From: Chitinophagaceae bacterium
GTDB taxonomy: Bacteria; Bacteroidota; Bacteroidia; Chitinophagales; Chitinophagaceae
Direction: 5' to 3'
NCBI GenBank assembly: GCA_020853515.1
Contig: JADYYU010000098.1
Coordinates: 1-7,669 of the forward strand
Length of the DNA stretch: 7,669 nucleotides
Below, in pieces: positions 1 through 6,471 of the stretch. Within the stretch, counting starts at the first letter, position 1. Every line of letters starts with the position of its first letter. The translations under genes were made by a program, and so were the position numbers. Below the pieces are notes generated by a model. That model searched no databases, was not told the DNA's origin, and worked only from the letters and a program-made list of their open reading frames with translations.

Positions 1-407
1 ATCCAGCCACCCTCATCCCGAATATCTTCGTACCACTCTTCGTAGTAGTCGTTGCCATCACTGTGAAAGGTCAGTACATTTTCACCGATCAGAATAAATT
101 TATAAATGCCTTTGGCAATCAGCAGGTCAATGATATTTCGTTTGAGGGTTTGAATATCATTTTCGATGGCATCGTTCCATTCGCCCAACAATTCGATGAT
201 GGCATAGTTCACTTCATAATCGACAAAAATAATTTTGATATACAGGGTTCGCGAACCGATCTCATCCCATTGCGGATGTATGTAATAATTGTACACGGTA
301 TTTGAAAATTCAAATTCACTGTAAACAGTTCCGAAAAAAGGCGACAGTTCATCTTCCTCTGCTGTGTAAAGATGACGCCAGTTATAATAAGGTTCTATCG
401 TGTGCAT
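1..407 (-). CDS. Hypothetical acidic protein, N-terminal part (runs off left edge)
   Basis: An open frame begins at the ATG at 407 and continues without a stop to the left edge (135 codons plus two bases), so the C-terminus is missing. The protein starts MHTIEPYYNWRHLY. It has no signal peptide or membrane segment, so it is probably cytoplasmic. It is rich in acidic and aromatic residues, including an N-terminal EEDE cluster (residues 17-20) and a Tyr/Glu/Trp/Asp-rich stretch at about 120-135. The middle section (about 55-110) alternates hydrophobic strands with a predicted helix (ELLGEWNDAIENDIQTLKRN) and then a strand ending FILIGENV. This looks like a small alpha/beta domain. I do not recognise a family with a known function; the sequence resembles conserved hypothetical proteins I associate with Bacteroidota, from memory only. 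No ATG lies in frame close upstream, where the DNA becomes a 7-bp tandem repeat, which supports this start. Confidence 0.8.
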   Translation of the reverse strand, partial: MHTIEPYYNWRHLYTAEEDELSPFFGTVYSEFEFSNTVYNYYIHPQWDEIGSRTLYIKIIFVDYEVNYAIIELLGEWNDAIENDIQTLKRNIIDLLIAKGIYKFILIGENVLTFHSDGNDYYEEWYEDIRDEGGW

Positions 408-410
408 TAT

Positions 411-487
411 GAGTAGTTAGTGGGAAATAGTAAATAGTAAGGCGTAAATAGTAAATAGTAAATAGTAAATAGGTTGGGGTGAATAGT
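411..487. repeat. Heptamer tandem repeat (AAATAGT)n
   Basis: Seven consecutive 7-bp units run from 425 to 473. Five are exact AAATAGT (425, 432, 446, 453, 460). The unit at 439 is AAGGCGT and the unit at 467 is AAATAGG. The 7-bp register continues outward with decayed units: GAGTAGT at 411 and GAATAGT at 481, with TAGTGGG and TTGGGGT as degenerate spacers. On the minus strand the unit reads ACTATTT, and it ends three bases before the ATG at 407. A 7-bp period cannot preserve a reading frame, so this is non-coding leader or promoter DNA of the gene at 1-407. Copy-number change would alter promoter-to-start spacing. Confidence 0.85.
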
Positions 488-623
488 TCGTTCGCCAGGC
501 GGAGAGTTCTGGATATTGAGCGGTGTGAGGTGAAAGCAACCCATCTAATTTTTAATGTTAAGTAAGGTATTATTGTGGGAAGTCTTCTCATTTTCAAATT
601 TTCAGTCGCCGCAGCGGGTACTC

Positions 624-1847
624 TCAAATTGACAATGCCCTGTCCAGATCGTTCATAATATCCTCCACATTTTCAATTCCCACACTCATCCGGATCAAAC
701 CATCCGTGATGCCACTTTGCAATCGTAACTCACGCGACACTCCTACATGGGTAGTGCTTGCAGGATGTGAGATGAGCGTATCGCAGGTACCGAGGGAAAC
801 TGCGCTACAGCAAAGTTGTAATCGGTTGATCAGCTTTTTACCTGCTTCAAAACCACCCTTCACTTCAAAACTCATCAGTGCGCCGGCATGCTTCATTTGC
901 TTTTTACCCAAGTCGTGATCGGGATGCTGTTCGAGACCCAGATAATTGACAAAGCTGACAGCAGGATGGGTATTTAAAAAATGGGCCACCGTTTCGGCAT
1001 TACTGCAATGGCGCTGCATTCTGATCTCCAGTGTTTTTAATCCGCTGTTGAGTAAAAAAGCATCAAAGGCATTTGAATTAGCTCCGAGCAGCCGAAAATG
1101 CTTGGTTACTTTGGTATTCATCCATTCAAGATCGCGGCCCAGCAGTACTCCTCCGATGGCGGTGCCATGACCATTCATAAACTTGGTGGTAGAATGCATT
1201 ACAAAATCAACCCCATACTGAAAGGGCTGTTGCAGATAAGGTGTGGCAAAGGTATTATCGACCGACACTTTACAATGATACTGATGTGCAAGTGCCGTCA
1301 GTGCTTCGATATCTACACATTGTAAGGTCGGATTGGCGGGCGTTTCGATGTAAAGCAGACGGATCGAAGAATCGTTTTTCAAAACATCTTCCACCTGGTT
1401 GAGATCTTTAAAGTCGGTGATGATCGTTTCGATATTCAGGCCCGGCAGTACCTTGTCTATCAGTTCCTGCGTGCCGCCATATAATGAAAAATGCGTCAGT
1501 ACTTTTTCGCCGGCCTTCACATTGGCCAGTACCAGCGTCGCAATGGCTGCCATACCCGATGCATGCAAGATCGCTTTCAATTTCAAGGGCTGTCCCGCTT
1601 TATCTGTCAATCCGTAAGCCTCCAGCGCAGCAATTTTTTCTTCGGTCTGATTACCGGTCGGGTTACCAAAACGACCATAAATATAGCCTTTTGCTTTACC
1701 GGTAAACAAATCGACGGCTTGTTCGGCACTGTCAAACAGGTAAGTGCTTGAGGCATAGATGGGCGTAATATGACTATTGTGTTTTTCAGCTTCAAAGCCT
1801 GCATGCACGCAGCTTGATCCAAATCCTATGGCGGGTTTTTCTTTCAT
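624..1847 (-). CDS. Trans-sulfuration family PLP enzyme (Cys/Met metabolism)
   Basis: This 407-residue protein belongs to the Cys/Met metabolism PLP-dependent family, fold type I (cystathionine gamma-synthase, cystathionine or methionine gamma-lyase, O-acetylhomoserine sulfhydrylase). These cytoplasmic tetramers act on amino acids that carry a gamma-leaving group. Visible landmarks are the phosphate-binding YGRFGNPT (57-64), SGMAA (97-101), the ring-stacking Tyr123 in LYGG, Asp197 in VDNTFATPYLQ (binds the PLP ring nitrogen), Schiff-base Lys222 in HSTTKFMNGHG, the SHPASTTH loop (360-367), and Arg386 in LIRMSVGIE (substrate carboxylate). Length is normal. Methionine gamma-lyases carry Cys where this protein has LYGG (Gly124/Gly125), which argues against a classical methionine gamma-lyase, but exact substrate cannot be read from sequence. 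A longer frame reaches 1982, but residues before MKEKPAIGFG look non-coding and overlap the divergent gene, so 1847 is chosen. It is transcribed alone. Confidence 0.95.
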   Translation of the reverse strand: MKEKPAIGFGSSCVHAGFEAEKHNSHITPIYASSTYLFDSAEQAVDLFTGKAKGYIYGRFGNPTGNQTEEKIAALEAYGLTDKAGQPLKLKAILHASGMAAIATLVLANVKAGEKVLTHFSLYGGTQELIDKVLPGLNIETIITDFKDLNQVEDVLKNDSSIRLLYIETPANPTLQCVDIEALTALAHQYHCKVSVDNTFATPYLQQPFQYGVDFVMHSTTKFMNGHGTAIGGVLLGRDLEWMNTKVTKHFRLLGANSNAFDAFLLNSGLKTLEIRMQRHCSNAETVAHFLNTHPAVSFVNYLGLEQHPDHDLGKKQMKHAGALMSFEVKGGFEAGKKLINRLQLCCSAVSLGTCDTLISHPASTTHVGVSRELRLQSGITDGLIRMSVGIENVEDIMNDLDRALSI

Positions 1848-1852
1848 GTCCG

Positions 1853-1860
1853 CAAAGGTA
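1853..1860 (-). promoter_or_regulatory. Putative -7 box (TACCTTTG) of the PLP enzyme gene
   Basis: On the minus strand TACCTTTG matches the Bacteroidota -7 consensus TAnnTTTG exactly and ends five bases before the ATG at 1847. If used, transcription would begin at or next to the start codon, giving a leaderless or nearly leaderless mRNA. I see no TTG (-33 element) 19-21 bases upstream, so this is a one-box match only. Confidence 0.45.
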
Positions 1861-1879
1861 TTATATATTTTTATCGGAT

Positions 1880-1887
1880 TATCTTTA
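1880..1887 (+). promoter_or_regulatory. Putative -7 box (TATCTTTA) of the DinB-like gene
   Basis: TATCTTTA differs from TAnnTTTG at the last base and ends four bases before the ATG at 1892. Its placement mirrors the divergent box at 1853-1860. No clear -33 TTG is visible at the expected distance. Confidence 0.35.
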
Positions 1888-1891
1888 CCGC

Positions 1892-2389
1892 ATGAAAGAA
1901 ATATTGCTTGATTACGCGAGATACAATGTATGGGCCAATGACAGGGTGATCGAACTGCTGCATAAACTGGACGATAACGCACTGGATCAGGAACTGGGTG
2001 GAAGTTTTGGTACCATCAGGCAAACCGTCTATCATATCTGGGGCGCAGAAAGTATCTGGTATCAGCGTTTGCAGATGGCAGAGCATCTTATGATACCTCA
2101 GGAAGGGTTTACAGGCACTTTTGCAGAAGCCTGCGCTGCGTGGCTGGCGGTGTCGAAGCAGTACATAGCCTATATTGAAAAGCAATTTGACGACCGCGGT
2201 TTTGAGCATGAATTTGTGTATCGCAATTTAAAAAAAGAGCGATTGAAAAGCAAAGTGTGGGAAGCCCTGCATCATTGTCTCAATCACAGCACTTTTCACC
2301 GTGGGCAACTGATAAATTATGCGCGAATGCTGGGACAGAATAAAATTCCGGCTACCGATCAGATCGCGTACAGCAGAGAACGGAAATAA
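1892..2389 (+). CDS. DinB-like putative metalloprotein
   Basis: This 165-residue cytoplasmic protein fits the DinB/YfiT-like four-helix-bundle superfamily in length and motif order. The expected three-histidine metal site is visible: His48 in the first long-helix motif TVYHIWGAESIWYQRL, then His132 and His136 in LNHSTFHRGQLINY, the characteristic H-x3-H-R-G-Q signature of the last helix. Tryptophans at 14, 50 and 56 are typical of the fold. Family members include DNA-damage-inducible proteins of unknown function and metal-dependent thiol-S-transferases (bacillithiol or mycothiol dependent). Which activity applies here cannot be told. The frame is open back to 1814, but those codons overlap the divergent PLP gene and its promoter. 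MKEILLDYARYNVWAND is a typical DinB N-terminus, so 1892 is the start. It appears monocistronic, with 89 bp to the next gene and a promoter candidate in that gap. Confidence 0.88.
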   Translation: MKEILLDYARYNVWANDRVIELLHKLDDNALDQELGGSFGTIRQTVYHIWGAESIWYQRLQMAEHLMIPQEGFTGTFAEACAAWLAVSKQYIAYIEKQFDDRGFEHEFVYRNLKKERLKSKVWEALHHCLNHSTFHRGQLINYARMLGQNKIPATDQIAYSRERK

Positions 2390-2424
2390 AAAAAACCATA
2401 AACGGGATCAGGCTAAATCCGGGG

Positions 2425-2457
2425 TTGATTCTCAATTAACTTTATTTGGTATCTTCG
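2425..2457 (+). promoter_or_regulatory. Weak promoter candidate for the small OMP gene
   Basis: TTG at 2425-2427 is followed after 22 bases by TATCTTCG at 2450-2457, one mismatch from TAnnTTTG. Predicted transcription would start around 2463, leaving a leader of about 16 bases before the ATG at 2479. The spacing is slightly longer than the usual 19-21 bases, so the call is tentative. Confidence 0.3.
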
Positions 2458-2478
2458 CTTCAATAAAATTTATCCCAT

Positions 2479-3006
2479 ATGAAAACCATCTTCATGATGT
2501 TGTTGCTGTTGCCTGTTATTCAGAGGGGATATGCACAAAATAGAAATCTGACTTCAGAAAAATTTGAACGGAATAATGGCATCGAGGTAAATGCCGGAGG
2601 TCATGGTATCTTCTATTCATTTGGCTATGAACGGTATCTACTCAATACTAAAAAATTAAAACTGACAGCCAAATGCAACATGGCCTATTATCCGCCCAAA
2701 CTGGATCTGGCGCGCACCCTCTGGATACCGATAACGGTGAATGGCATTTATTCATTTGGCAAGCATCATGCAGAACTTGGTGCAGGCCTTATGTTAGCTA
2801 AAGACCATCTTAATTTAAATTTTAAGATGCAGAATACGATTGATGGTGATGCACAGATATTTCCGGTCTTTTCAGCAGGCTACCGTTATCAAAAACCAGC
2901 CGGCCGCTATTATTATAAGGTCATGTTTACACCGGTAATGGAATACAGCGAAACGTTTTCCGATTTCTATCCACTGGGTGGCCTCACCTTCGGGTACACT
3001 TTTTAG
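2479..3006 (+). CDS. Small outer-membrane beta-barrel protein (hypothetical)
   Basis: The 175-residue product has a clear Sec signal peptide: MKTIF, a hydrophobic core of Met/Leu, and a G-Y-A|Q cleavage site after Ala19. The mature part of about 156 residues is a series of alternating hydrophobic and polar strands rich in Tyr, Phe and Gly (for example GIFYSFGYERYLL, HAELGAGLML, RYYYKVMFTPVMEY). It ends GLTFGYTF with a terminal Phe175, the aromatic C-terminal residue by which the BAM machinery recognises barrel proteins. Length and strand pattern suggest a barrel of about eight strands in the outer membrane. No enzymatic motif is visible and I do not recognise a named family, so a role (structural, adhesin-like or small-molecule binding) is open. 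It is a lone gene that converges on the receptor gene, with 102 bp between the stops and no hairpin plus T-run in that gap. Confidence 0.8.
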   Translation: MKTIFMMLLLLPVIQRGYAQNRNLTSEKFERNNGIEVNAGGHGIFYSFGYERYLLNTKKLKLTAKCNMAYYPPKLDLARTLWIPITVNGIYSFGKHHAELGAGLMLAKDHLNLNFKMQNTIDGDAQIFPVFSAGYRYQKPAGRYYYKVMFTPVMEYSETFSDFYPLGGLTFGYTF

Positions 3007-3108
3007 ATTCGTACTCCTAAACAAAAGACTATTCAAAAATACATTATTGCAAATGAATCTGTGAGCCGTCCCTATTACCGCGATCACCTGCATCACGACT
3101 CCTTGCTT

Positions 3109-5541
3109 TTACTTACCTTTTATACGACCGCTTTCTTTTTCTGCACCGGCCTCACGCTCGCGCCTTTTAGCCACTTCTGCACTGCCAAACCTGTAGGTGA
3201 GATTGAGACGCAATTGCCGGCTTTCGTAGTTGCCGTTTGCATTTACATACAAACCGGAGAAGTTGCTGATCGCATACCAGCGCTGGGTTTTAAATACATC
3301 TGACAAACTAAGTTTTGCTGTCAACTTTTTCTGCAACAATAATTTTTGTAAACCAATATCTGCACTGCCCATCGGTTTCATTTTAAAGGTTCCGCCCCAG
3401 TAGTTCGGCCCTGTAAACCAACCCGAAATATTCACTGAAAAATCTTTGGGTAAGGTGAAAGTATTATCAGCATAGAACGTATAAGTATAATAAGTATTAC
3501 TGAGTTTTCTGCCCTCAAAATCTGCCTGCAGTTTATTGTAATTTGCGTTCAGGTTAAAATAAATCATCCACCATTTTTTGACAGGGGCAGGAAAAGAAAT
3601 ATTGACGCCGGCAATATCCATGGAAGCAAAGTTTTTTTGCGTCACATAGGTACGCGAAAACTCAGTGGTATCGGTCGTTTGCATAAACATGTCCTTTACA
3701 CGGCTATAGCTGAGTGAGGTGGTAAAATACTGTTTAAAGGTATGCGTCAGGTCGAACGAATTGGTGTACTGAGGCCGCAAAAATGCGTTGCCTTTTTCAT
3801 AGGTCAGCTCGTCAAGCTTATTCTCAAAAGGGTTCAGGTCCTGATAATTTGGACGGTCTATACGACGGCTGCCGGTAATGCCAATAGAGTGATTGCTGTT
3901 GATGGTATAAGAAATTCCGGCGCTGGGAAAGAGGTTGAGGTAGTTTCTTTTCACCGTGTCGTCATTGGCCGGAAATGCACTACTGAGCTGCCCCTTCGAA
4001 ATGGTTTGCTCAGCCCTCAGGCCCAGTTGCAACGATAATTTTTCAGCGAAGCTGCGCGAATAATTCAGGTAGGCTGCATTTACATTTTCGATGTAAATAA
4101 AATGGTTCGAGCGGTTCAGATTTAAGGTATCTGTATTATTCACCACATCATAAAACTGAAAATCGTTATCCGTTTTTACATAGGCCGTTTTTACACCCAG
4201 CCCCAGCTTACCTTTGAGGAAATTCTGTTCGTAGTCGGCTTTGGCAGTATAGATCGTGATCAGGGTCGGTGTAAAATTTCGGTAGACCGATCGACTGAGA
4301 ATACCGGTCTCGGTAGGATTCCAGTAGGTGTTCGGTTGGTAGCTTTTGCTTTGCGCATCAAAATTTCCGTAATCAAGGTCGATGTTAAAACTGCGTCCTG
4401 CGGTGTCTTCATACTTATAGTTCAGATTAATTCCTGCATTCAGGCTATTTCCTGCAATGGAATTTGTGGCAGTCAAAACCTTATCTGTCGGGGCACCCAC
4501 CGGGTTGATATAAGTTTTACTGCTGCTTCTGAAATCGCCCTGATTCAGCATCAGATTTGCCATCACACCGATCACATTTTTACTGTTGATATAATAATCG
4601 GCTCCTGCCTTGATGTTATGCGTACTATTCTGATTCACATTTTCAGATTTAAAATCATAATGCTGGGCATTCTGTGTACGGTCGAAGTTTTGAAAATTAA
4701 AATTCTGCCCTTCATTGAAACTATAATTTCCAAACACATTCACCTGTTTGTCGCGGTGGTTTAAGTTGAGGGCAGCGCTTTCTTTGAAATACTTTCCGTA
4801 GGCAGCTCCAAGATTGAGACTGCCATTGGTTCCAAATTTTTTATTCTTCTTCAGTTTAATATTAATGATACCCGCATTACCCGACGCATCGTATTTGGCC
4901 GATGGATTAGAGATGAGTTCTATACTTTCTATATCGGACGATTGCATATTTTTCAGCATAGCCGCCAGATCTTTGGCACCCATATAGGTGGGTTTGCCAT
5001 CGATATAAACCAGCACATTGTTTTTGCCCCGCATTTCAATATTATCATCTTTATCTACCCGCACACCCGGACTTTTGCGCAGCAGATCAAGGGCGTTGCT
5101 ACCGGCCGCATTAATACTTTGTTCTACATTAAAAACTGTTTTATCAGCCTTCACTTCTATCATCGGTTTTTTACCCACGATTTTCACTTCGTTTAAGGCC
5201 TTGTTTGAGGAAGACAATATGATCTCTTCTTTATGATCGGTATTTTTATCATCGATCGAAAAAGGTGCCGAATAATATTTCTGAAAACCTACGGTACTCG
5301 AACTGATGATATAAGATCCGGACTCTACCGGTTCAAATTTGTATTCACCTTTGTCGTTGGTATAATCGCCCTTTACCAGCGATGAATCTTTGCTGTTGAG
5401 CAACAATACCGTGACATAGGAAAGCGGCTTGTTTTTCTGATCTTTCACGATACCGCTGGCTGATTTTGCAGACACGCTGAAACTGAATGAACATAATAGA
5501 CAGCAGACAATTACTGAGGGGATGGAGTATAAACTTTTCAT
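3109..5541 (-). CDS. TonB-dependent-receptor-like outer-membrane beta-barrel protein
   Basis: This 810-residue protein begins with a signal peptide (MKSLYS, hydrophobic core, cleavage after VSA at 25). Next comes a carboxypeptidase-regulatory-like beta-sandwich (about 27-112, SGIVKDQKNKPLSYVTV and DYTNDKGEYKFEPV), then a linker (LNEVKIVGKKPMIE). The plug domain (about 125-230) carries DLLRKSPGV, IEMRGKNNVLVYIDGKP, and SIELISNPSAKYDASGNAGIINIKL. A large barrel fills about 236-786. This order matches the Bacteroidota outer-membrane beta-barrel family (Pfam OMP_b-brl_3 type) of TonB-dependent receptors, which take up nutrients across the outer membrane using TonB/ExbBD energy. No SusD-like partner, enzyme or sigma/anti-sigma pair is adjacent, so the substrate is unknown. 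After the last strand (LTYRFG) comes a 24-residue, highly charged tail. A TTG start at 5565 would add eight residues before the signal, but the ATG at 5541 gives a standard signal peptide and is preferred. Confidence 0.92.
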   Translation of the reverse strand: MKSLYSIPSVIVCCLLCSFSFSVSAKSASGIVKDQKNKPLSYVTVLLLNSKDSSLVKGDYTNDKGEYKFEPVESGSYIISSSTVGFQKYYSAPFSIDDKNTDHKEEIILSSSNKALNEVKIVGKKPMIEVKADKTVFNVEQSINAAGSNALDLLRKSPGVRVDKDDNIEMRGKNNVLVYIDGKPTYMGAKDLAAMLKNMQSSDIESIELISNPSAKYDASGNAGIINIKLKKNKKFGTNGSLNLGAAYGKYFKESAALNLNHRDKQVNVFGNYSFNEGQNFNFQNFDRTQNAQHYDFKSENVNQNSTHNIKAGADYYINSKNVIGVMANLMLNQGDFRSSSKTYINPVGAPTDKVLTATNSIAGNSLNAGINLNYKYEDTAGRSFNIDLDYGNFDAQSKSYQPNTYWNPTETGILSRSVYRNFTPTLITIYTAKADYEQNFLKGKLGLGVKTAYVKTDNDFQFYDVVNNTDTLNLNRSNHFIYIENVNAAYLNYSRSFAEKLSLQLGLRAEQTISKGQLSSAFPANDDTVKRNYLNLFPSAGISYTINSNHSIGITGSRRIDRPNYQDLNPFENKLDELTYEKGNAFLRPQYTNSFDLTHTFKQYFTTSLSYSRVKDMFMQTTDTTEFSRTYVTQKNFASMDIAGVNISFPAPVKKWWMIYFNLNANYNKLQADFEGRKLSNTYYTYTFYADNTFTLPKDFSVNISGWFTGPNYWGGTFKMKPMGSADIGLQKLLLQKKLTAKLSLSDVFKTQRWYAISNFSGLYVNANGNYESRQLRLNLTYRFGSAEVAKRREREAGAEKESGRIKGK

Positions 5542-5562
5542 ACTAAGTACAATTTTCTGCGC

Positions 5563-5570
5563 CAAAAATA
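5563..5570 (-). promoter_or_regulatory. Putative -7 box (TATTTTTG) of the receptor gene
   Basis: On the minus strand TATTTTTG is an exact TAnnTTTG match, 21 bases upstream of the ATG at 5541. Initiation about six bases downstream would leave a leader of roughly 15 bases. No TTG is seen at -33. The box suggests the receptor can be transcribed separately from the lipoprotein gene 98 bp upstream on the same strand. Confidence 0.45.
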
Positions 5571-5639
5571 GGACTGCAGCTCATTGTAAAATCGAAGTTG
5601 GTATGAGTGGAAAATAGTTAGTGATAATTGGTAAAAATG

Positions 5640-6056
5640 CTATTGCACGACGATGGTATCTGCACCGCTTATTTTAATCACATGACAGCAGTCAGCTTTT
5701 ACAGTAAAAGTATCCTGCTTTACCGTGGTATTATTTTTAATTACTTTAAAGATCACTTCATTGGGCGTATTTACACCCAGATCATCCAGATTGCTGTCGT
5801 CAATATAAGTGTACATACTCTCGCCGGGGATGGCAGCGCTGCTCTGTGTATTGATCAGTTGCATGTCAGTGCTGTAGGTCTCCACTTTGTCAGGCGTATA
5901 AGCAGCCCCGTTACTGTCTTTCAGAAACACCGTCAGCATTTTAAAATCGGCCGTACAGATAGCGCCTGTGCAGGAATCCGGTATCCGCTTATTGCCGCAT
6001 GAGCAGAAAAAAATTGCAAATAGTAAGTAACAGATTCCGGCGTATTTTTTCATCAT
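5640..6056 (-). CDS. Lipoprotein with CCH motif, function unknown
   Basis: A 138-residue lipoprotein. The N-terminus is MMKKYAG, a hydrophobic stretch, then a lipobox-like FFCSCGNK, so the likely lipidated cysteine is Cys20 (Cys18 is a less likely alternative). The mature region has two cysteines near its start (Cys29 and Cys34 in SCTGAICTADF), then an amphipathic strand-rich domain (KMLTVFLKDSNG, a YTPDKVETYS turn, EVIFKVIKNN). It ends ADCCHVIKISGADTIVVQ, with vicinal Cys123-Cys124 followed by His125. I recall similar small Bacteroidota lipoproteins with a C-terminal DCCH-V-K-I-SG signature, but know of no assigned function. The cysteines could form disulfides or bind a metal; this is inference. 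Two tandem ATGs (6056 and 6053) are equally possible starts; the long frame back to 6191 lacks a signal peptide at its start and is rejected. The gene is upstream of and parallel to the receptor, and divergent from the small lipoprotein gene. Confidence 0.82.
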   Translation of the reverse strand: MMKKYAGICYLLFAIFFCSCGNKRIPDSCTGAICTADFKMLTVFLKDSNGAAYTPDKVETYSTDMQLINTQSSAAIPGESMYTYIDDSNLDDLGVNTPNEVIFKVIKNNTTVKQDTFTVKADCCHVIKISGADTIVVQ

Positions 6057-6063
6057 CAATGAT

Positions 6064-6078
6064 TTTACAGTTTGTAAA
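6064..6078. promoter_or_regulatory. Short inverted repeat upstream of the lipoprotein start
   Basis: TTTACA-GTT-TGTAAA is a perfect 6-bp inverted repeat with a 3-bp centre, lying eight bases upstream of the ATG at 6056. It could be an operator half-site pair or, in the minus-strand transcript, a weak AU-rich hairpin beside the start codon. No regulator is encoded nearby and the match could be chance. Confidence 0.3.
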
Positions 6079-6152
6079 TTTCGTGAAAAAATCCGGATGC
6101 CCTGTATATTTTTTTTCTTGTTTACATGGTTTCTGTCCCCACACAACACGTA

Positions 6153-6183
6153 GAAAAGTAGTTGCTCAATTGAAAAAGTGCAA
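6153..6183 (-). promoter_or_regulatory. Putative promoter of the CCH lipoprotein gene
   Basis: Reading the minus strand, TTG (6183-6181) is followed by exactly 20 bases and then TACTTTTC (6160-6153), one mismatch from TAnnTTTG. Spacing is right for a Bacteroidota promoter. Use of this site would give a leader of about 90 bases containing the inverted repeat at 6064-6078. It overlaps the opposing promoter candidate at 6170-6200. Confidence 0.35.
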
Positions 6184-6200
6184 AACATCAAGTATCTTTA
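6170..6200 (+). promoter_or_regulatory. Putative promoter of the small lipoprotein gene
   Basis: TTG at 6170-6172, a 20-base spacer, and TATCTTTA at 6193-6200 fit the two-part Bacteroidota promoter (TTG, about 20 bases, TAnnTTTG) with one mismatch. Initiation near 6207 would leave a leader of about 20 bases before the ATG at 6228. Confidence 0.5.
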
Positions 6201-6227
6201 CGCAGGTCTAACGCCGACTACTTAACC

Positions 6228-6437
6228 ATGCGAAACAAATTGTTGATGTCTCTGCTGATTGCCTTGTGTACTTTTGCATCCTGCAAGAAACAGGAAACAT
6301 TTACCTGTCATTGTTTTTCTTTCGTAAATGGAGGATTTGAGGGTGACCGGCCAACGAAAGGAGAAAAAGGAAAAGGACAGGAAGCATGCAGTGAATTGGC
6401 TTCCCAAACACCTGATTCCGAATGCACATTGAAATGA
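6228..6437 (+). CDS. Small cysteine-containing lipoprotein
   Basis: This 69-residue product is nearly all accounted for by a lipoprotein signal and a short mature part. MRNKLLMSLLIALCTFASC has a basic start, a hydrophobic core and the lipobox F-A-S-C, so Cys19 is the expected lipid-modified residue and the protein would be membrane anchored. The mature 51 residues contain four further cysteines: C27-x-C29 in TFTCHCFSF, Cys54 in the helix-like GQEACSELA, and Cys66 near the end. A Lys/Gly-rich linker (about 43-50, TKGEKGKG) separates the pairs. Spacing of this kind (TCxC, then an Ala-Cys helix, then a terminal Cys) resembles tiny Bacteroidota lipoproteins I recall as uncharacterised. The cysteines probably form two disulfides, which is inference. 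It has its own promoter candidate, is divergent from the CCH lipoprotein gene, and stops 34 bp before the hairpin pair. Confidence 0.72.
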   Translation: MRNKLLMSLLIALCTFASCKKQETFTCHCFSFVNGGFEGDRPTKGEKGKGQEACSELASQTPDSECTLK

Positions 6438-6471
6438 GATTTTTAATGCGCTTGACACTACACTTATACTA

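Noticed and set aside
411..487. CRISPR array
   Set aside because: The repeats are 7 bp and contiguous, with no spacers, so this is a simple tandem repeat.
491..503. Near-palindrome TTCGCC-A-GGCGGA
   Set aside because: The centre is one base, so it cannot fold fully, one pair is a wobble, and it occurs only once in the window.
382..627. 81-codon minus-strand frame between the PLP enzyme and the left-edge gene
   Set aside because: Its C-terminal half is a translation of the heptamer repeat, it starts with a non-ATG codon, and it overlaps the start of the left-edge gene in another frame.
624..1847. Specific naming as methionine gamma-lyase
   Set aside because: The cysteine typical of that enzyme is replaced by glycine in LYGG (residues 122-125), and the remaining motifs are shared by the whole trans-sulfuration family.
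1814..1891. N-terminal extension of the DinB-like protein (26 residues)
   Set aside because: It runs antisense through the start of the PLP enzyme and across the promoter-like boxes. The family N-terminus begins at the ATG at 1892.
1848..1982. N-terminal extension of the PLP enzyme (45 residues)
   Set aside because: It overlaps the start and first codons of the divergent DinB-like gene, and the added residues do not resemble the family. MKEKPAIGFG is the natural start.
3007..3108. Bidirectional terminator between the small OMP and receptor genes
   Set aside because: I could not find a stem of six or more pairs with a T-run on either strand in this 102-bp gap.
4336..4764. 142-codon plus-strand frame inside the receptor gene
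   Set aside because: It lies antisense to a well-supported barrel-coding region, has no recognisable domain, and is best seen as a shadow of the real frame.
5628..6002. 124-codon plus-strand frame over the CCH lipoprotein
   Set aside because: It is antisense to a gene with a clear lipobox and a conserved-looking C-terminus, with no independent support.
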